NCBI GenBank assembly: GCA_032622095.1
Contig: CP136064.1
Location: 275,613,614-275,677,613 of the forward strand
Source: Siphonodentalium dalli
Lineage: Eukaryota; Mollusca; Scaphopoda; Gadilida; Siphonodentaliidae
DNA length: 64,000 bases
Reading direction: 5' to 3'
Position numbers and translations under genes: made by a program. This document shows positions 12,716 through 23,512 of this stretch, piece after piece (the first letter of the stretch is position 1; each line of letters starts with the position of its first letter). Below the pieces are notes generated by a model. It did not search any database and was not told the DNA's origin. It was given only the letters and a program-made list of their open reading frames with translations.

Positions 12716-14034
12716 TGCAAACAGCAGAATACGAGCTCACCACCTCAGACTTAAAATCTAAAAAAGCCGTTCATGTTGTAAAAAATATTATAGAATACTA
12801 GTATAAACTCACACAACATCAAACTGAAAATATTCAAAAGTCAATACTGTTGATTGTTGTCGAGGGGGGAGTATTTTACTGAAATTAACCATTATATTAT
12901 TGAAGCTGTGCATGTGTGCAATCAGATTGAGATGAGTAATATGCGAAGAAGCTTGTCGATTTCATCATGTTCATTTCATTCATGAAATGTCACCATGTCA
13001 ATTTCAACGAAACTCGACGAACAACGTCATCGTGTACCTTTCCGCATCGGCCAAATTTGCGATAATCTGAATGTATCTTCTGCTTTGTTCATAAGTATAT
13101 GTTCCTTGTCGATTCGTGAATATAGAAGGATATCCAATGATTATCAGATACACGTTTGTACTATGTAATATTGGGATAAATCAAACGTGATATAATAACG
13201 TTTGCATCCATCACGAATTTCGATTCCAGTATTGTCGCCAGAGTGATTGAGATTTTCCCATTGCACGCGCGATGCATATTTTAGGCCACTCCAATGCAAA
13301 TATCTGACAGTGCTGTCGTTATTGTTATCATGTTCTCAATATAATGTAAACCACCGCTACGAATGAACTTCACTATGCATAATTCCGATAGTAACTCCCC
13401 TCATTTTGGAACGCCGGCAATTGACAGACACACACAATTATTTCCCACTACGACATTAAAGCTTTAATACTATCGATCTACTGTGCGACAAAAGTGGTCG
13501 CAAAAATTCAAAACAGGTGCGTCGTATTAGATAATAATTGGTGATGTCCAAAAATCAGATATAGTCTATATACGACCCAAAGCGTCAGGCTTTGGTTCGT
13601 TATGAAAATCGCTTACTTTTCGTGATAAATGTTTGAACCGCGTCAAATATTTTAATATTTTCACGATGACTGAGTTACTGTGTTCCACACACAAAAGTAT
13701 TTCTTATAAAATAACATTCGGTATATGGCGTATAGAAGTTTAGTCCAAGGTCATTTCGATAAGTACTGGTTGGCTGTTTCTATTTTGCCACAATGACAGA
13801 GAGTTGAAGTTTTAATGTGATTACTCACATATGTCATATTCCAAACTACTACATTTCAATCTTAAGCGAGAATGGAGTACTTGTTATATGTGACACATAC
13901 TATGGTAATAGTAAATAAAATGTGTTGTTGTTGTTGTTATAATTGTTGTAATTTGGTGTCTGTAAGCACAAACACGTCTTTAATCACTTAAGCAATGTCC
14001 CCGGGCTCAGTTTTCAGCAAACGACTCATGTTGG
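12716..14034. other. No gene seen
   Basis: AT-rich sequence with only short open frames. A (TTG)n run occurs at 13922-13938. Confidence 0.5.
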
Positions 14035-14265
14035 GTCACATTATGATCAATTGGGGAATTTAATAAAGTTCCTAACAAAAATATGTAACGCGAATGCCTG
14101 TTGGAGGCTAAATTTGATTTATACACTATTTATTTGCATAATTAAGATTTACATATATGATGAACACTATTTTGATGAATATGGAAAGATGATCTAGCAG
14201 CAAGCAGATATCCACTTATATTGCGCTATCTCATCAGCAATGTGGAAAGATTGTAGAAAGCTATT
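14035..14265 (+). repeat. Direct duplication, copy 1 (partner 16560-16800)
   Basis: Shared landmarks in order are AACGCGAATGC, AAATTTGATTTATACACTAT, TTAAGATTTACA, GATGATCTAGCAGCAAGCA and GCGCTATCTCA. The copies differ by point changes and small indels; copy 2 carries a G-run where copy 1 has GGAGGC. Copy 2 leads straight into the lectin exon. Copy 1 is followed by a LINE instead, so this is probably duplicated intron sequence of the lectin gene whose exon was lost or never copied. Confidence 0.85.
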
Positions 14266-14297
14266 GTATATCACATTCAGCATTGTTCAATTCATAT

Positions 14298-15440
14298 ACA
14301 TATAATAATAATATATAGCATTTATATAGCGCCTCATCCCTGGTGTAGCTCGAAACTCTATATGCAGGTTATATACATGTACAGACATTAGAATATATAC
14401 AATATATGGATACGGAGAATGATGCAGTGTTGCTATCTACGGCTAGTTGTTTGCGGGTAAATCATGAAGAGATGCGTCTTAAGTCGTTGCTTGAAGATGT
14501 CAATAGAATGCGAACGACGAATGTCGAGAGGGATGGAGTTCCAAACACTTGGTGCGGCGTGTGTAAACAGACGACGTTCAATTTTCTTAGAATTACCCGC
14601 GGGAACAGCCAGAAGCTGTTTTTCCTTGGAACGGAGGTTATCACGGCCTGGTACATACAACGTAAGAAGGTCCGAGATGTATGCTGGAGCAGAGGAATTA
14701 AAGTAACGATAGCAGAACGTTGCTAACTTGAAATCAATTCGCGCGCGCACCGGGAGCCAATGTAGGTTTTTCAAAATTGGAGAAACATGGGGGGATTTCG
14801 GAACACGCACTACAATCCTCGCAGCTGAGTTATGTAGACGTTGCCACGAAAAGCGCATTGAGTCCAATCTTGACATAATATTACAAGAAGCAACCTTTTT
14901 CGCAGCAGGCATTGTTAAGTATGGGCGAAGACGACTAAGGAGCATAAGTTCAATTAATATGGTACGGGAAATGTGTTGTACTTGAGCGTCCATGGATAAC
15001 GAATTAGAAATGTTAACACCGAGATTTTTCGCACAAGTTGTAGGCTCAATTTCACATACACCGATGTTCAAACTTCTGATTGTGAATGGTTCGTGCTTAC
15101 CGGCTGGGGGACACACAATTACTTCAGTTTTGTCATCATTTAATTTAAGCTTATTAGACAACATCCACCTCTTGACGTCAGAGACACAAAATTCCACTTT
15201 TCTTATTAAAGACGACAGGCCATATGGAGGGACAGAATCGTAAATTTGCGTGTCATCCGCGTACATATGTACGTTGAGTCCATGTTTCCGAATCACGTTT
15301 CCCAGAGGTAGAGTGTACAATGTGTAGAGAACCGGTCCTAATATGGAACCTTGAGGAACTCCGAACTTAACAGACTTTCTGTTAGAAAATAAATCTTTGA
15401 TTCGTACCATCTGAACAGGTCCAGTAAGGTAAGACGTGTT
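14298..15440 (-). mobile_element. 5'-truncated CR1/L2-like LINE
   Basis: A minus-strand non-LTR retrotransposon. Its 3' end reads GGCGCTATATAAATGCTATA followed by a short (TAT/ATT)n tail at 14298-14320, which is typical of L2/CR1-type elements. Reverse-transcriptase coding sequence occupies 14433-15437. It stops abruptly upstream: an in-frame stop and unrelated sequence begin near 15455, as expected from incomplete target-primed reverse transcription. No endonuclease or ORF1 remains. Confidence 0.9.
14433..15437 (-). pseudogene. Reverse transcriptase C-terminal part of a LINE
   Basis: A 325-codon frame from the Met at 15410, with about nine more codons (TSYLTG...) of recognisable RT sequence upstream. 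From that Met, residues 17-22 are GVPQGS, 50-53 are the catalytic YADD and 90-96 are LNDDKTE, matching RT blocks of the CR1/L2 group. The C-terminal part keeps HNSAAR, LHWLPV, APSVWNSIP and FKQRLKTHLF, also characteristic of this clade. The usual segment around SRLDYCN reads SRLDSM and looks shortened, so an internal deletion is likely. The fingers region and the endonuclease are missing. It cannot encode an autonomous element. Confidence 0.92.
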
Positions 15441-15455
15441 TATATACAGCAGTAA

Positions 15456-15898
15456 TTAAATTAGACTACACAATAATAGGTAATGAACTTAAAGTGATGT
15501 GAAACACTGCGATATGGTGATCAAATAGAAAAAGAGAAATAATCTTGCTCAAAGTAGTTATTTTTACAAATATGATATCCAAATTGGCAACACACATCGT
15601 CATTCTTATATATTAATTAATTGCAGTGATTCTCGAAGGTGTTTATAGCAGATAGTTGTGTCCCGAATCGAGAAGTAAATCTTTACAATTCAGGGTAGTT
15701 CAGACGATGATTTCTATTGAGTGGTACGGTCGATTTGCTTGAAATTTTCGGCGATGTAACTAAAATGCTACATTCCCCCAGTTGACATAGCGCCTCAATG
15801 CTAACTTGTCAGTTTCACATACCCGAACAAGTACATAATATGTCTTTAACAAGTAGGATAATTACATGTGTTCACCCCATAACAATAAATGATTCCGC
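15456..15898. other. No gene seen
   Basis: AT-rich sequence between two LINE fragments. Nothing recognisable on either strand. Confidence 0.5.
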
Positions 15899-16363
15899 TC
15901 ATATAGAATAGGACACCTTCTTAAATGCACACCTTGGGAATATGCATAGTCTTTCTATGAGGCTTATATTTTGAAGAGATAGGAGACCATGGAATTTCTC
16001 TCTCGTAGGGTTCTTCCAACAGTATTTTATATATGGTTTTCTGATTTCATCCAAATGACTGCATATAATAACTAAATGGTATTCGTCTCCTAAATATTCT
16101 CCACAATTGGTGCATATGCTACTGGCATTAGCATTCGGAGATTCGTCCATATTGCACATTCTATAGGCAGTTTGTGATTTGCCGTTTTGAGCTTCAGGAG
16201 GTATATCAATATATTTAGACGGCAAAATCTTCAAGTAATTTGGATAACCGTAGTTAGTTTTAATAAAACTATAAACATAGGCCCTCGACGAAGCAGATGT
16301 GTATATGTCAACGAGTAGTGCTTCCCAATGACTTTGTTTGAGAACAGTTTTTTGTTGTTGCAT
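15899..16363 (-). pseudogene. LINE C-terminal fragment with CCHC finger
   Basis: A 154-codon frame preceded directly by an in-frame stop. Residues C84, C87, H96 and C101 form C-x2-C-x8-H-x4-C, the zinc finger that follows the reverse transcriptase domain in many LINEs. The C-terminal segment (KFHGLLS, then RLCIFPRCAFKKV) resembles the short helical tail after that finger. No RT catalytic motif is present. It is not continuous with the LINE at 14298-15440, although on the same strand, and looks like a different family. I infer an old 5'-truncated copy; a host zinc-finger exon is much less likely. Confidence 0.6.
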
Positions 16364-16459
16364 TTCTCAGTTCAATAGCAGTCAGACCCGTTTGGGTGAT
16401 CCCCTTTAATTGCAATTTCAAATCATAAAGAGCATTTTTTGACAAAAGATTTGAAACAA

Positions 16460-16515
16460 GTTATTTATCGCTAAGAACGATGAGAACTCCGTCGGATTTC
16501 GGAGGGTAAATTTGC
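16460..16515 (+). repeat. Partial duplicate of the lectin intron end
   Basis: AACGATGAGAACTCC, GGATTTC, GAGG, TAAATTTGCACATTTCA matches 16797-16863, which directly precedes the lectin exon splice acceptor. Here the TTTTGCAG acceptor and the exon are absent. With the pair at 14035 and 16560 it shows repeated local duplication of this intron. Confidence 0.7.
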
Positions 16516-16559
16516 ACATTTCAAACTTGGGCTCAGTCAAAGTTGGGGCCTGCCAGCGA

Positions 16560-16800
16560 CGTCACATGACTTGATTTCAACCAACAAATGGAATCCATTA
16601 AAGTTCCACAACGCGAATGCATGTTGGGGGGGGGGGGGTAAATTTGATTTATACACTATTTATTTGCCGCTATTAAGATTTACAAATATGATGAACATCA
16701 TTTTGATTAATAGAAAAGTGGAAGATGATCTAGCAGCAAGCAAATATCCGCTTTTGTTGCGCTATCTCACCAGGAAAGTAGAAATATTGTAGAAATAAAA
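16560..16800 (+). repeat. Direct duplication, copy 2 (partner 14035-14265)
   Basis: The second copy of the intron-like segment, with a run of about twelve G at 16625-16638. It ends shortly before the lectin exon acceptor. Confidence 0.85.
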
Positions 16801-16867
16801 ACGATGATAACTCCATGGGATTTCCGTGCTGTGAGGAGGTTAAATTTACACATTTCATATTTTGCAG

Positions 16868-17082
16868 AGGACGTGTACATCGGCGGCACCAGTAAATTGA
16901 TTGATGGTCAGAAGACATGGATTTATCACGATGGGACGCTACTCAATTTTACCAACTGGGAAAAGGAGAATGGAAACGACATCCGAAAGGTCGCCATATG
17001 GATGGATGAGAGCAAAGATTACGAATGGAAAGAAGACGCTGGGATTAGAGAGAGATATTTCGTGTGCCAAATTGTTCCGTAG
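16868..17082 (+). CDS. C-type lectin domain protein, terminal exon
   Basis: The exon begins after the acceptor TTTTGCAG ending at 16867, in phase 1, and runs 71 codons to a TAG at 17080-17082. The product is the second half of a C-type lectin fold: VYIGG (the WIGL position), TWIYHDGT, FTNW, then YEWKED at the WND position and a final FVCQI. The last cysteine, which pairs with one in an upstream exon, is kept. The inner cysteine pair is lost: the position five residues after the WND Trp is Gly, and its partner position is Val. The EPN/QPD-type calcium and sugar motif is replaced by EKENGND, so classical Ca-dependent sugar binding is doubtful. Upstream exons are not recognised in the window. 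Intron duplications and LINE insertions lie upstream. Confidence 0.8.
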
Positions 17083-17532
17083 CTATATGATTCACCACTG
17101 GTTAACTGGTCCTGCCAAATTGCTATAATGCTGATGAATTGATAAGATGATGGTAGGCCAAACTGATGCTGTTAAGAAAAAGTACGAATATTTGTAATTG
17201 TTTTCCGTATTTGGCTAATCATAACGATTTGAGAAAAAGCCAGTGTCTGTATGAAGAAAAAAAAATTGATAATGGCTGCTCTGGTGTCGTCTGCGCTGGT
17301 GTTTTAAAAACGACAAGAATATATATCTCAATTAATGTCGGTTTGTAACAACTAACACAGCAATTATTATATTAGTTTACAATATACATGTTTATGAATA
17401 TTCACACATATATCGTATTCTCCTTGATTCATTCAGATTAGACAAAGACCACACAAATGGCACCTTTAGAAAACATAACGATAACCTTTCCATAACTGGA
17501 GCTTCCTGGAATTGCATGAACACCCTGTGTCA
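17083..17532. other. No gene seen; 3' flank of the lectin exon
   Basis: AT-rich sequence that would contain the lectin 3' UTR. No convincing poly(A) signal was chosen. Confidence 0.4.
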
Positions 17533-17745
17533 ATGCATTCTCTTATATGTGCGAGTCTCACATAGGGATTCTCGCATATATAATAAATAATATTGACCTA
17601 GCAATATTTACATTGTACGCCATTGCATTCTCTTATATATGCGATGCTTCCTATCGGAGACTCCCATATACAAGAAAATGCACTGGCACAGGATCTTCAA
17701 TATGCACGAGCTCAGCTCCCGTCATGAAAGGGTTAATTAACAGAA
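17533..17745. repeat. Dispersed short repeat family, copy 1
   Basis: It contains TGCATTCTCTTATATGTGCG at the left, then a second half in which TGCATTCTCTTATATATGCG pairs with the ACAAGAAAATGCA region as an imperfect hairpin, then GCTCCCGTCATGAAAGGGTT. The same order recurs at 49575-49765. A partial, rearranged copy lies at 19060-19280, and the last motif alone at 10525-10555. It has no coding capacity; I read it as a small non-autonomous element (MITE or SINE). Confidence 0.75.
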
Positions 17746-17998
17746 TCAGTATCATAGCAAATTAGCAGGACCACTTAACCAGAGGTGGGATTGAGATGGG
17801 ATGTATAGCTGCTTAACACTGTCCTTCTGATGGATTCTCACACTATGTTATTAAATACATTGGAATGGTCTATTATTCATCTGGAGGGACCTTCAGGAAA
17901 TAAAATCAGATGATAGACACATTACTGTTCATCAACGAGTATTCAATAGTAACAAGGGCTATAACCTAAATTAGCTTCAAATGGTTTGTTGTTACTCA
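17746..17998. other. No gene seen
   Basis: Short intergenic spacer before the 47-bp minisatellite. Confidence 0.4.
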
Positions 17999-17999
17999 A

Positions 18000-18425
18000 T
18001 ACTCATTGGTGAACAGTCCGTTCGTTCAGGAAATGTGCAGATAATAGGCCGTTCATTGGTGAAAAGTTCGCTCAGGTAATGTGCAGACAAATAGGCCGTT
18101 CATTGGTGAGCAATTCGCTCAAGAAATGTTCGGACAAATAGGCCGTTCATTGGTGAACAGTTCGGTGAGGAAATGTGCAGACAAATAGGCCGTTCATTGG
18201 TGAGCAATTCGCTCAAGAAATGTTCGGACAAATAGGCCGTTCATTGGTGAACAGTTCGGTGAGGAAATGTGCAGACAAATAGGCCGTTCATTGGTGAGCA
18301 ATTCGCTCAAGAAATGTTCGGACAAATAGGCCGTTCATTGGTGAACAGTTCGGTCAGGAAACGTGCAGACAAATAGGCCGTTCATTGGTGAACAATTCGC
18401 TCAAGAAATGTTCTGACAATAGGCT
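18000..18425. repeat. 47-bp minisatellite, about nine copies
   Basis: GGCCGTTCATTGGT recurs at 18047, 18094, 18141, 18188, 18235, 18282, 18329 and 18376, exactly 47 bp apart. From 18094 two monomer types alternate: one with GAGCAATTCGCTCAAGAAAT and TTCGGAC, the other with GAACAGTTCGGTGAGGAAAT and TGCAGAC. The effective unit is therefore 94 bp. The end copies are degenerate. Confidence 0.95.
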
Positions 18426-18485
18426 GACCTTATACCGTCACACTCTGTGATCAATGGTTTTGCATTGTTGCACGGCGTCAATCGG

Positions 18486-19031
18486 CTTCTTTCGAATAAT
18501 GAATGACGACAGTTATTATTACGAATAGGGTACTACGTCACTAGTATTTGCGTTGTTTCTATTCGTTGTCGTTTTTCGCTATCCGTTCTTACGATTACGG
18601 TTTTGGATTTCAAAGAAAACTCACAATCATACAGTCATCATACATCATATTGTAATAAGGTCGCTATCGTTTCTCAGCTCCTCGTTGTGGGATATGATTC
18701 TGAGATTATGTCCTTAAATTGTGATCGCCATGAGTTCTTAATTTTTATCTATTAGTGGCGTGACAATAAAATCATTCGTCGTCGTGAAATACGAGAATTT
18801 TTGCGAAAAACAAAACGCAAGATATGGCCTGATAATAGCATAATTAAGTACAAAATAATCACGGCACGCAGAACCATAATCACATTACTGCGAGTGGCAA
18901 GCACGAATGTCTCATAAACGGATTCGTAGTCCTCAATTCTGCGAAAAGGTTTTTAGACCGTGCGAAAAAAATACGACTTCAAATAGCTATTCGTAACAAC
19001 TATCTCCCGTCGTTCATTATGCGAAAGGTGT
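18486..19031. mobile_element. Inverted-repeat element, 546 bp (MITE-like)
   Basis: The left arm (18486-18530) reads CTTTCGAATAATGAATGACG, then ATTACGAATAG. The right arm (18987-19031) reads CTATTCGTAACAAC, then CGTCGTTCATTATGCGAAAG, its reverse complement with a few mismatches. Single arms of the same family occur at 19293-19352 and 42705-42760. No coding frame. Target duplications were not resolved. Confidence 0.65.
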
Positions 19032-19059
19032 CACTTATCGTAGACCGATTTTTTTGGCG

Positions 19060-19352
19060 AAAACCTTGTGCATTCTCTTATAACAAAGGTTATACTATTT
19101 TTTATAAATGTTAAAAAAGTGTAACAAATAATGATAAATTGATAAAGAATGTAAGAAAAAATTGATAAAAAAAATATAAAAAATTGTTCGGCCAATGCAT
19201 TCTCTAATATATGCGAGGGGACCTTTTGGCATATGGTCTTTAATGCTTCACCAAGTGCCACCGGCGCAGCTACCTTCATGAACCCATTAATTGGAGGTTT
19301 TAGTTATCAGAATAGCTATTCGTAATAACTATCTCTCGTCGTTCATTGTGCG
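19060..19352. repeat. Mosaic of dispersed repeats
   Basis: Pieces of two families are interleaved: TGCATTCTCT motifs at 19068 and 19196 with a GCGCAGCTACCTTCATGAAC-type end at 19263 (family of 17533-17745), and a lone arm CTATTCGTAATAACTATCTC at 19305-19352 (family of 18486-19031). Between them lies an AT-rich tract of GATAAA/AAGAATGTAAGAAAAAAT units that matches, in reverse complement, the tract at 42780-42925. Confidence 0.6.
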
Positions 19353-19907
19353 AAAGGTGTTTTTTCTTCTTTTTTCTTCTTTTTTTTAAATAATTTTTTT
19401 ATTTATGTCACAAAATAAAGCATATCAAATACATTGTACATAGAAACTGGGACTAGTATACACATATTACAGCACTAGAAGTTCGTCGTGGAATAACTCA
19501 TTCTGGAGGAATTGATCAGGATACTAACAAAGAAAACACGCCGACCGATGAATGCAAAATAGAACTAAATAATGGTGCTACACATTCTAGAGAAAAATTC
19601 AATGATACATATACACTCGCTCATCATAACAGGCTATGGTCTTACAATCTCGTCCAAATACGGATACGATAGGCGAGAATCGCATGCGTTTTGATATGTC
19701 GATGCCGTCTGGAGAGTTTGGCGGGACCAGCATCCCGTCTCGATTTGCTCAGTCTACCCTTGATGCTATAAAGTGGTAGCCGCGGGCGCTTATATATAGA
19801 GTTGTTTTTATGAGCCATCAGGCCCCCGCGGCAGCGGTCGCTGGCGCGACCTGACTGCCTCGATATCAATTTGAAAAAGGGGTGACGTTGCTTCAATAAC
19901 AGGTCTA
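19353..19907. other. No gene seen
   Basis: T-rich run at 19360-19400, then AT-rich sequence becoming GC-richer toward 19900. Short open frames only. Confidence 0.4.
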
Positions 19908-21333
19908 AGGGTCTATTCTCATTGCACACGCGCGTGCGATTAATCGCAGCGTTTTTTAAGGTCGAGCGGCTCTATAATTATGTGTGTTCGATGGCATTCC
20001 TTCATCCCACTGCTAAGAGTTCCCCCAATAGGGGTGGGGGTCTGACGAACACATTCACACACAGGTCTAGGGTAGGTTGGAGGATGATAAAGTACATTCG
20101 GTTGGGGGTGACCACATACAGGCCTATATATGCTGACACATTAACTTTAATTTTCCTCAGTTAGATTTACTCAGGTATAAGTTGAGTATAACGAGCCATG
20201 CCATCAAAATGACATAAGTTTTGAGGACACAATTATATCTAGCTAATTATAATTAGAAATAGAGGGTTCAATTCCATGTAGTTGGGCATAAATATGCATA
20301 TTATATTCCAGCTTGAAACGTATATAACACTATATAGTACGATCACAACCCAGATTACAGGAGTTTTATGTATGTAATTGTTATTATCACTCAAGATTAT
20401 CAAAAATGTACGATTCAAGTGGTTGAATTAGATCTTTCAACGCTTTACCTTATAGTTAGCTAGGTCTGACAAAAATCGTCTTTCTGAATAAAGCTCATTT
20501 AAAACATTTGTACTCAAACATATGATATCCAGTAAAAATTATGGGGAAAGAGGGGATGAGACCCCAATTTGTTGGGAGAAAAACAAATAGATTTGCATGT
20601 AGGGAGGATGGTAGACCCATGGTTGGGAGGGATTTTTATGATCAACCCTGTGTATGAACGTTTTTTTTTCAGACCCCCCCCCCCCCTCCCCCATCATCGA
20701 GTGCTCATTTGTATAGCCGCTGGCAACAGCGACAACGCGGTACTATAATTGACGAACCACCGTTCAAATAGAATAAGTGATGGGACTCAGAATTCGACCT
20801 TAAGAGTCACACAGGCATCGTTTCAGGTCGAATTCTGTCGCCAGGACGCTGTTCGCATGCATGAGCGATTGATTTCAATTTGATCGCCATTGGCGGCTTA
20901 TCATCAGTGATCGCACATGCTAAACGGCACATTACTATCAATCTATATATTCACAATCTTGGGTACAGTGTTTTTTCGCGAGACTGACAGGTAATATAAT
21001 TCTACTGAATTCTACAAAAATCACCACTGATGCTAGCTATACGTTGGAAACTTCTTTCCAAGCCATTTCCTTTCCGTACTTCATTTATTATTTTATCGCC
21101 CATCAGTTATGAGAATGACTGTACCCGGATAGAACATGTGACCGAGTGAACCATGCCATTCTCTGTAACGGCTATATCGATGATGAGGTTGATTGCATAA
21201 GATGATTGGTCACGAATAGGACGTGGTTGTTTGAGGAAGGTAATTGATCACGAATCGCTCTGTGTTATGTTAACACGCACCTTAAAAAACGCTGCGATTA
21301 ATCGCACGCGCGTGTGCAATGAGAATAGACCCT
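19908..21333. mobile_element. TIR element, 1.43 kb, TA-flanked
   Basis: The left end AGGGTCTATTCTCATTGCAC at 19908 is repeated inverted up to 21333. About 55 bp match almost exactly, including the palindromes ACGCGCGT and ATTAAT. TA borders both sides (19906-19907 and 21334-21335). No transposase frame is visible inside. A PIF/Harbinger or Tc/mariner relationship is possible from the size of the duplication, but the superfamily is not settled. The near-identity of the TIRs suggests a fairly recent insertion. Confidence 0.8.
20788..20837. repeat. Hairpin with 13-bp perfect arms
   Basis: CAGAATTCGACCT (20788-20800) and AGGTCGAATTCTG (20825-20837) are exact reverse complements across a 24-base loop, inside the 19908-21333 element. 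Confidence 0.85.
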
Positions 21334-21335
21334 TA

Positions 21336-22115
21336 GACAGTGACGTCCGCCTCCCCCAAGCCCACCCACCCTAAAAGTGATTTTTCCTATAGTGTTTTTG
21401 AAACGTGTCTCTTTGTGGTGTCATTCTTTTGGTATGATTTTTTACTAAATAACGGGTATGTTAGAGTTACATTTCTTTGAATTTTACAATCGAAACATAT
21501 TCGCATGCGATGCTGAGTCACGCGGGACACGGCAAACTAAATCGCGCGCAAATTGGCTTGCGATTTTTCAGCATCCCACCCCATTTGGCATGCGATAGCG
21601 TTTGTACTAGGTGATCATAATGCAATAGAATCTGTGAGGCGCGATCCACTGAACAGTCTGTTTGGCGAAACACATTTGGCTGATCTTGCAACCATGATAA
21701 CATCATTCTGACCGTCAAAAATGTCTATAATGTTGTACTTTGCTTCAGTTTAGTTAGATGAGCACTAAATGTGCGTTTTCCTGGAAAGAGAGAAAATGGT
21801 ATATTTAGATAACCTGGCCATTTCATTTAATGTTCATAATAGCTACTCATAAGTAGCTGATCATATTCGCAAAGGGGATTATTGTAATTTCACACCACAA
21901 GCAACACAAATATTTATTTACTTGATGAACAAGTACACGAGGTGTTGACACGAGTATATCGGTTACATGAGCTGTTAATGTACATATTAATATGCATAAG
22001 CAAACAACCTTTTCAACAAAGTGGTGGGATGCTGCAATAGGACGACACGGTTGTTGGAAGCTTTTATAGACACATCACACATACAAAAGTTGTTATTTGT
22101 ATATTTTCTGAGTAA
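21336..22115. other. No gene seen
   Basis: AT-rich sequence; no recognisable coding frame or repeat. Confidence 0.4.
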
Positions 22116-22860
22116 ATTCCTCAATAGGTCGTTTGCGTCGTATACAATTTGATCAACTAATCACGATAAAAATCGAATAAAGATCACTACCGGTCCAAAA
22201 TGTAATGTTTTTAGTTTAATATAAAACATATTTTGGTGGTCTTTGGTGCACGATTATGAAATGTATAAGCTATTAAATTTGTGTAGTTTCTGAGTAAATG
22301 TGGCACAATCCGCGTTTTTCCAGACTTTGTTGATGTGTTTTTCAGAGATATGGTTATAAATCATAATAAAAATGCCACCAATCCATTCTTTGATTATATA
22401 TGAAGCTTATAAAGTTATAAGATCGTGGTTCGTCTAATTTAACAAAGATAATTTGAAGAAGTAACTTGGCATAAAAGAGAATTGATGAATCATAAATCGG
22501 AAAATTCCTCAATAGGTCGTTTGCGTCGTATACAATTTTATCAACTAATCACGATAAAAATCAAATAAAGATCACTAACGGTCCAAAATTTAATGTTTTT
22601 AGTTTAATATAAAACATATTTTTGTGGTCTTTGGTGCACGATTATGAAATGTATAAGCTATTAAATTTGTGTATTTTCTGAGTAAATGTGGCACAATCCG
22701 CGTTTTTCCAGATTTTGTTGATGTATTTTTCAGATATATGGTTATAAATCATAATCAAAATGCTACCAATCCATTCTTTGGTAATATATGAAGCTTATAA
22801 AGTAAAACGATCGTGGTTAGTCTAATTTAACAAAGATAATTTGAAGAACTAATTTAGCGA
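22116..22860. repeat. 388-bp tandem duplication
   Basis: ATTCCTCAATAGGTCGTTTG begins at 22116 and at 22504. The two copies then run in parallel through CACGATAAAAATC, TTTGGTGCACGATTATGAAA, TGGCACAATCCGCG and CAAAGATAATTTGAAGAA. Divergence is a few percent. No coding frame is conserved between copies. Confidence 0.95.
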
Positions 22861-23512
22861 ATTGCGTCATATTTTGATCATCATGGCGTCGTTTGCAAAG
22901 ATAGCCCGTTTGAAATGACACTTTCGTCTTATAACTGATTGAAAAAAATGCTTCATTAAATGATTGTTCTGTAGATTCTTACATATTCCAACTGGTGTGA
23001 TTGATTTTTTGTTCGTATCATCGATCACAGTACAGTAAAATAGCATGAAAGTCGGCAAAATAGACATGGTAGTTGGTGGCCAACTCTATGCGAGTGGGTA
23101 TATAGAGAAACTTCATACTTTCAACACGATTTAAAACACGACCAAAACTAAATTAGTTAATCCAGTCGGTTCTAATCAAGAATATATATGACATTAAACA
23201 AATATTAGTACTAATAAATAAAATGTCTTGTTAAACTTACCGTATAATTGGATCCAAAAGAATGAAATATCAGCAAAACAAATCCGTGCTCGCAGGCTAA
23301 CACAATTTGAATTACGACCGAATCGCGCGTTCTCATGACAAGGTCATAAAACTAATTGGCAGCAGAGAAAGGATTTGCGTGCCCACCCACAGGGCGGCAC
23401 GAGGACGGTGGTGGGCTCATCCGAAGATCGCCCTTACGCCTTGTCTTGAGTTTTCTTGGTATTGGGAACCAGTCTAGGCCTAAGCTCAGGAGGGTCAGGT
23501 GAGGTTGGGTTC
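22861..23512. other. No gene seen
   Basis: AT-rich sequence to about 23350, then an abrupt switch to GC-richer sequence leading into the lysine-rich frames. Confidence 0.4.

Noticed and set aside
14406-15243. Plus-strand frames of 80-106 codons
   Set aside because: They are antisense to the recognised LINE reverse transcriptase.
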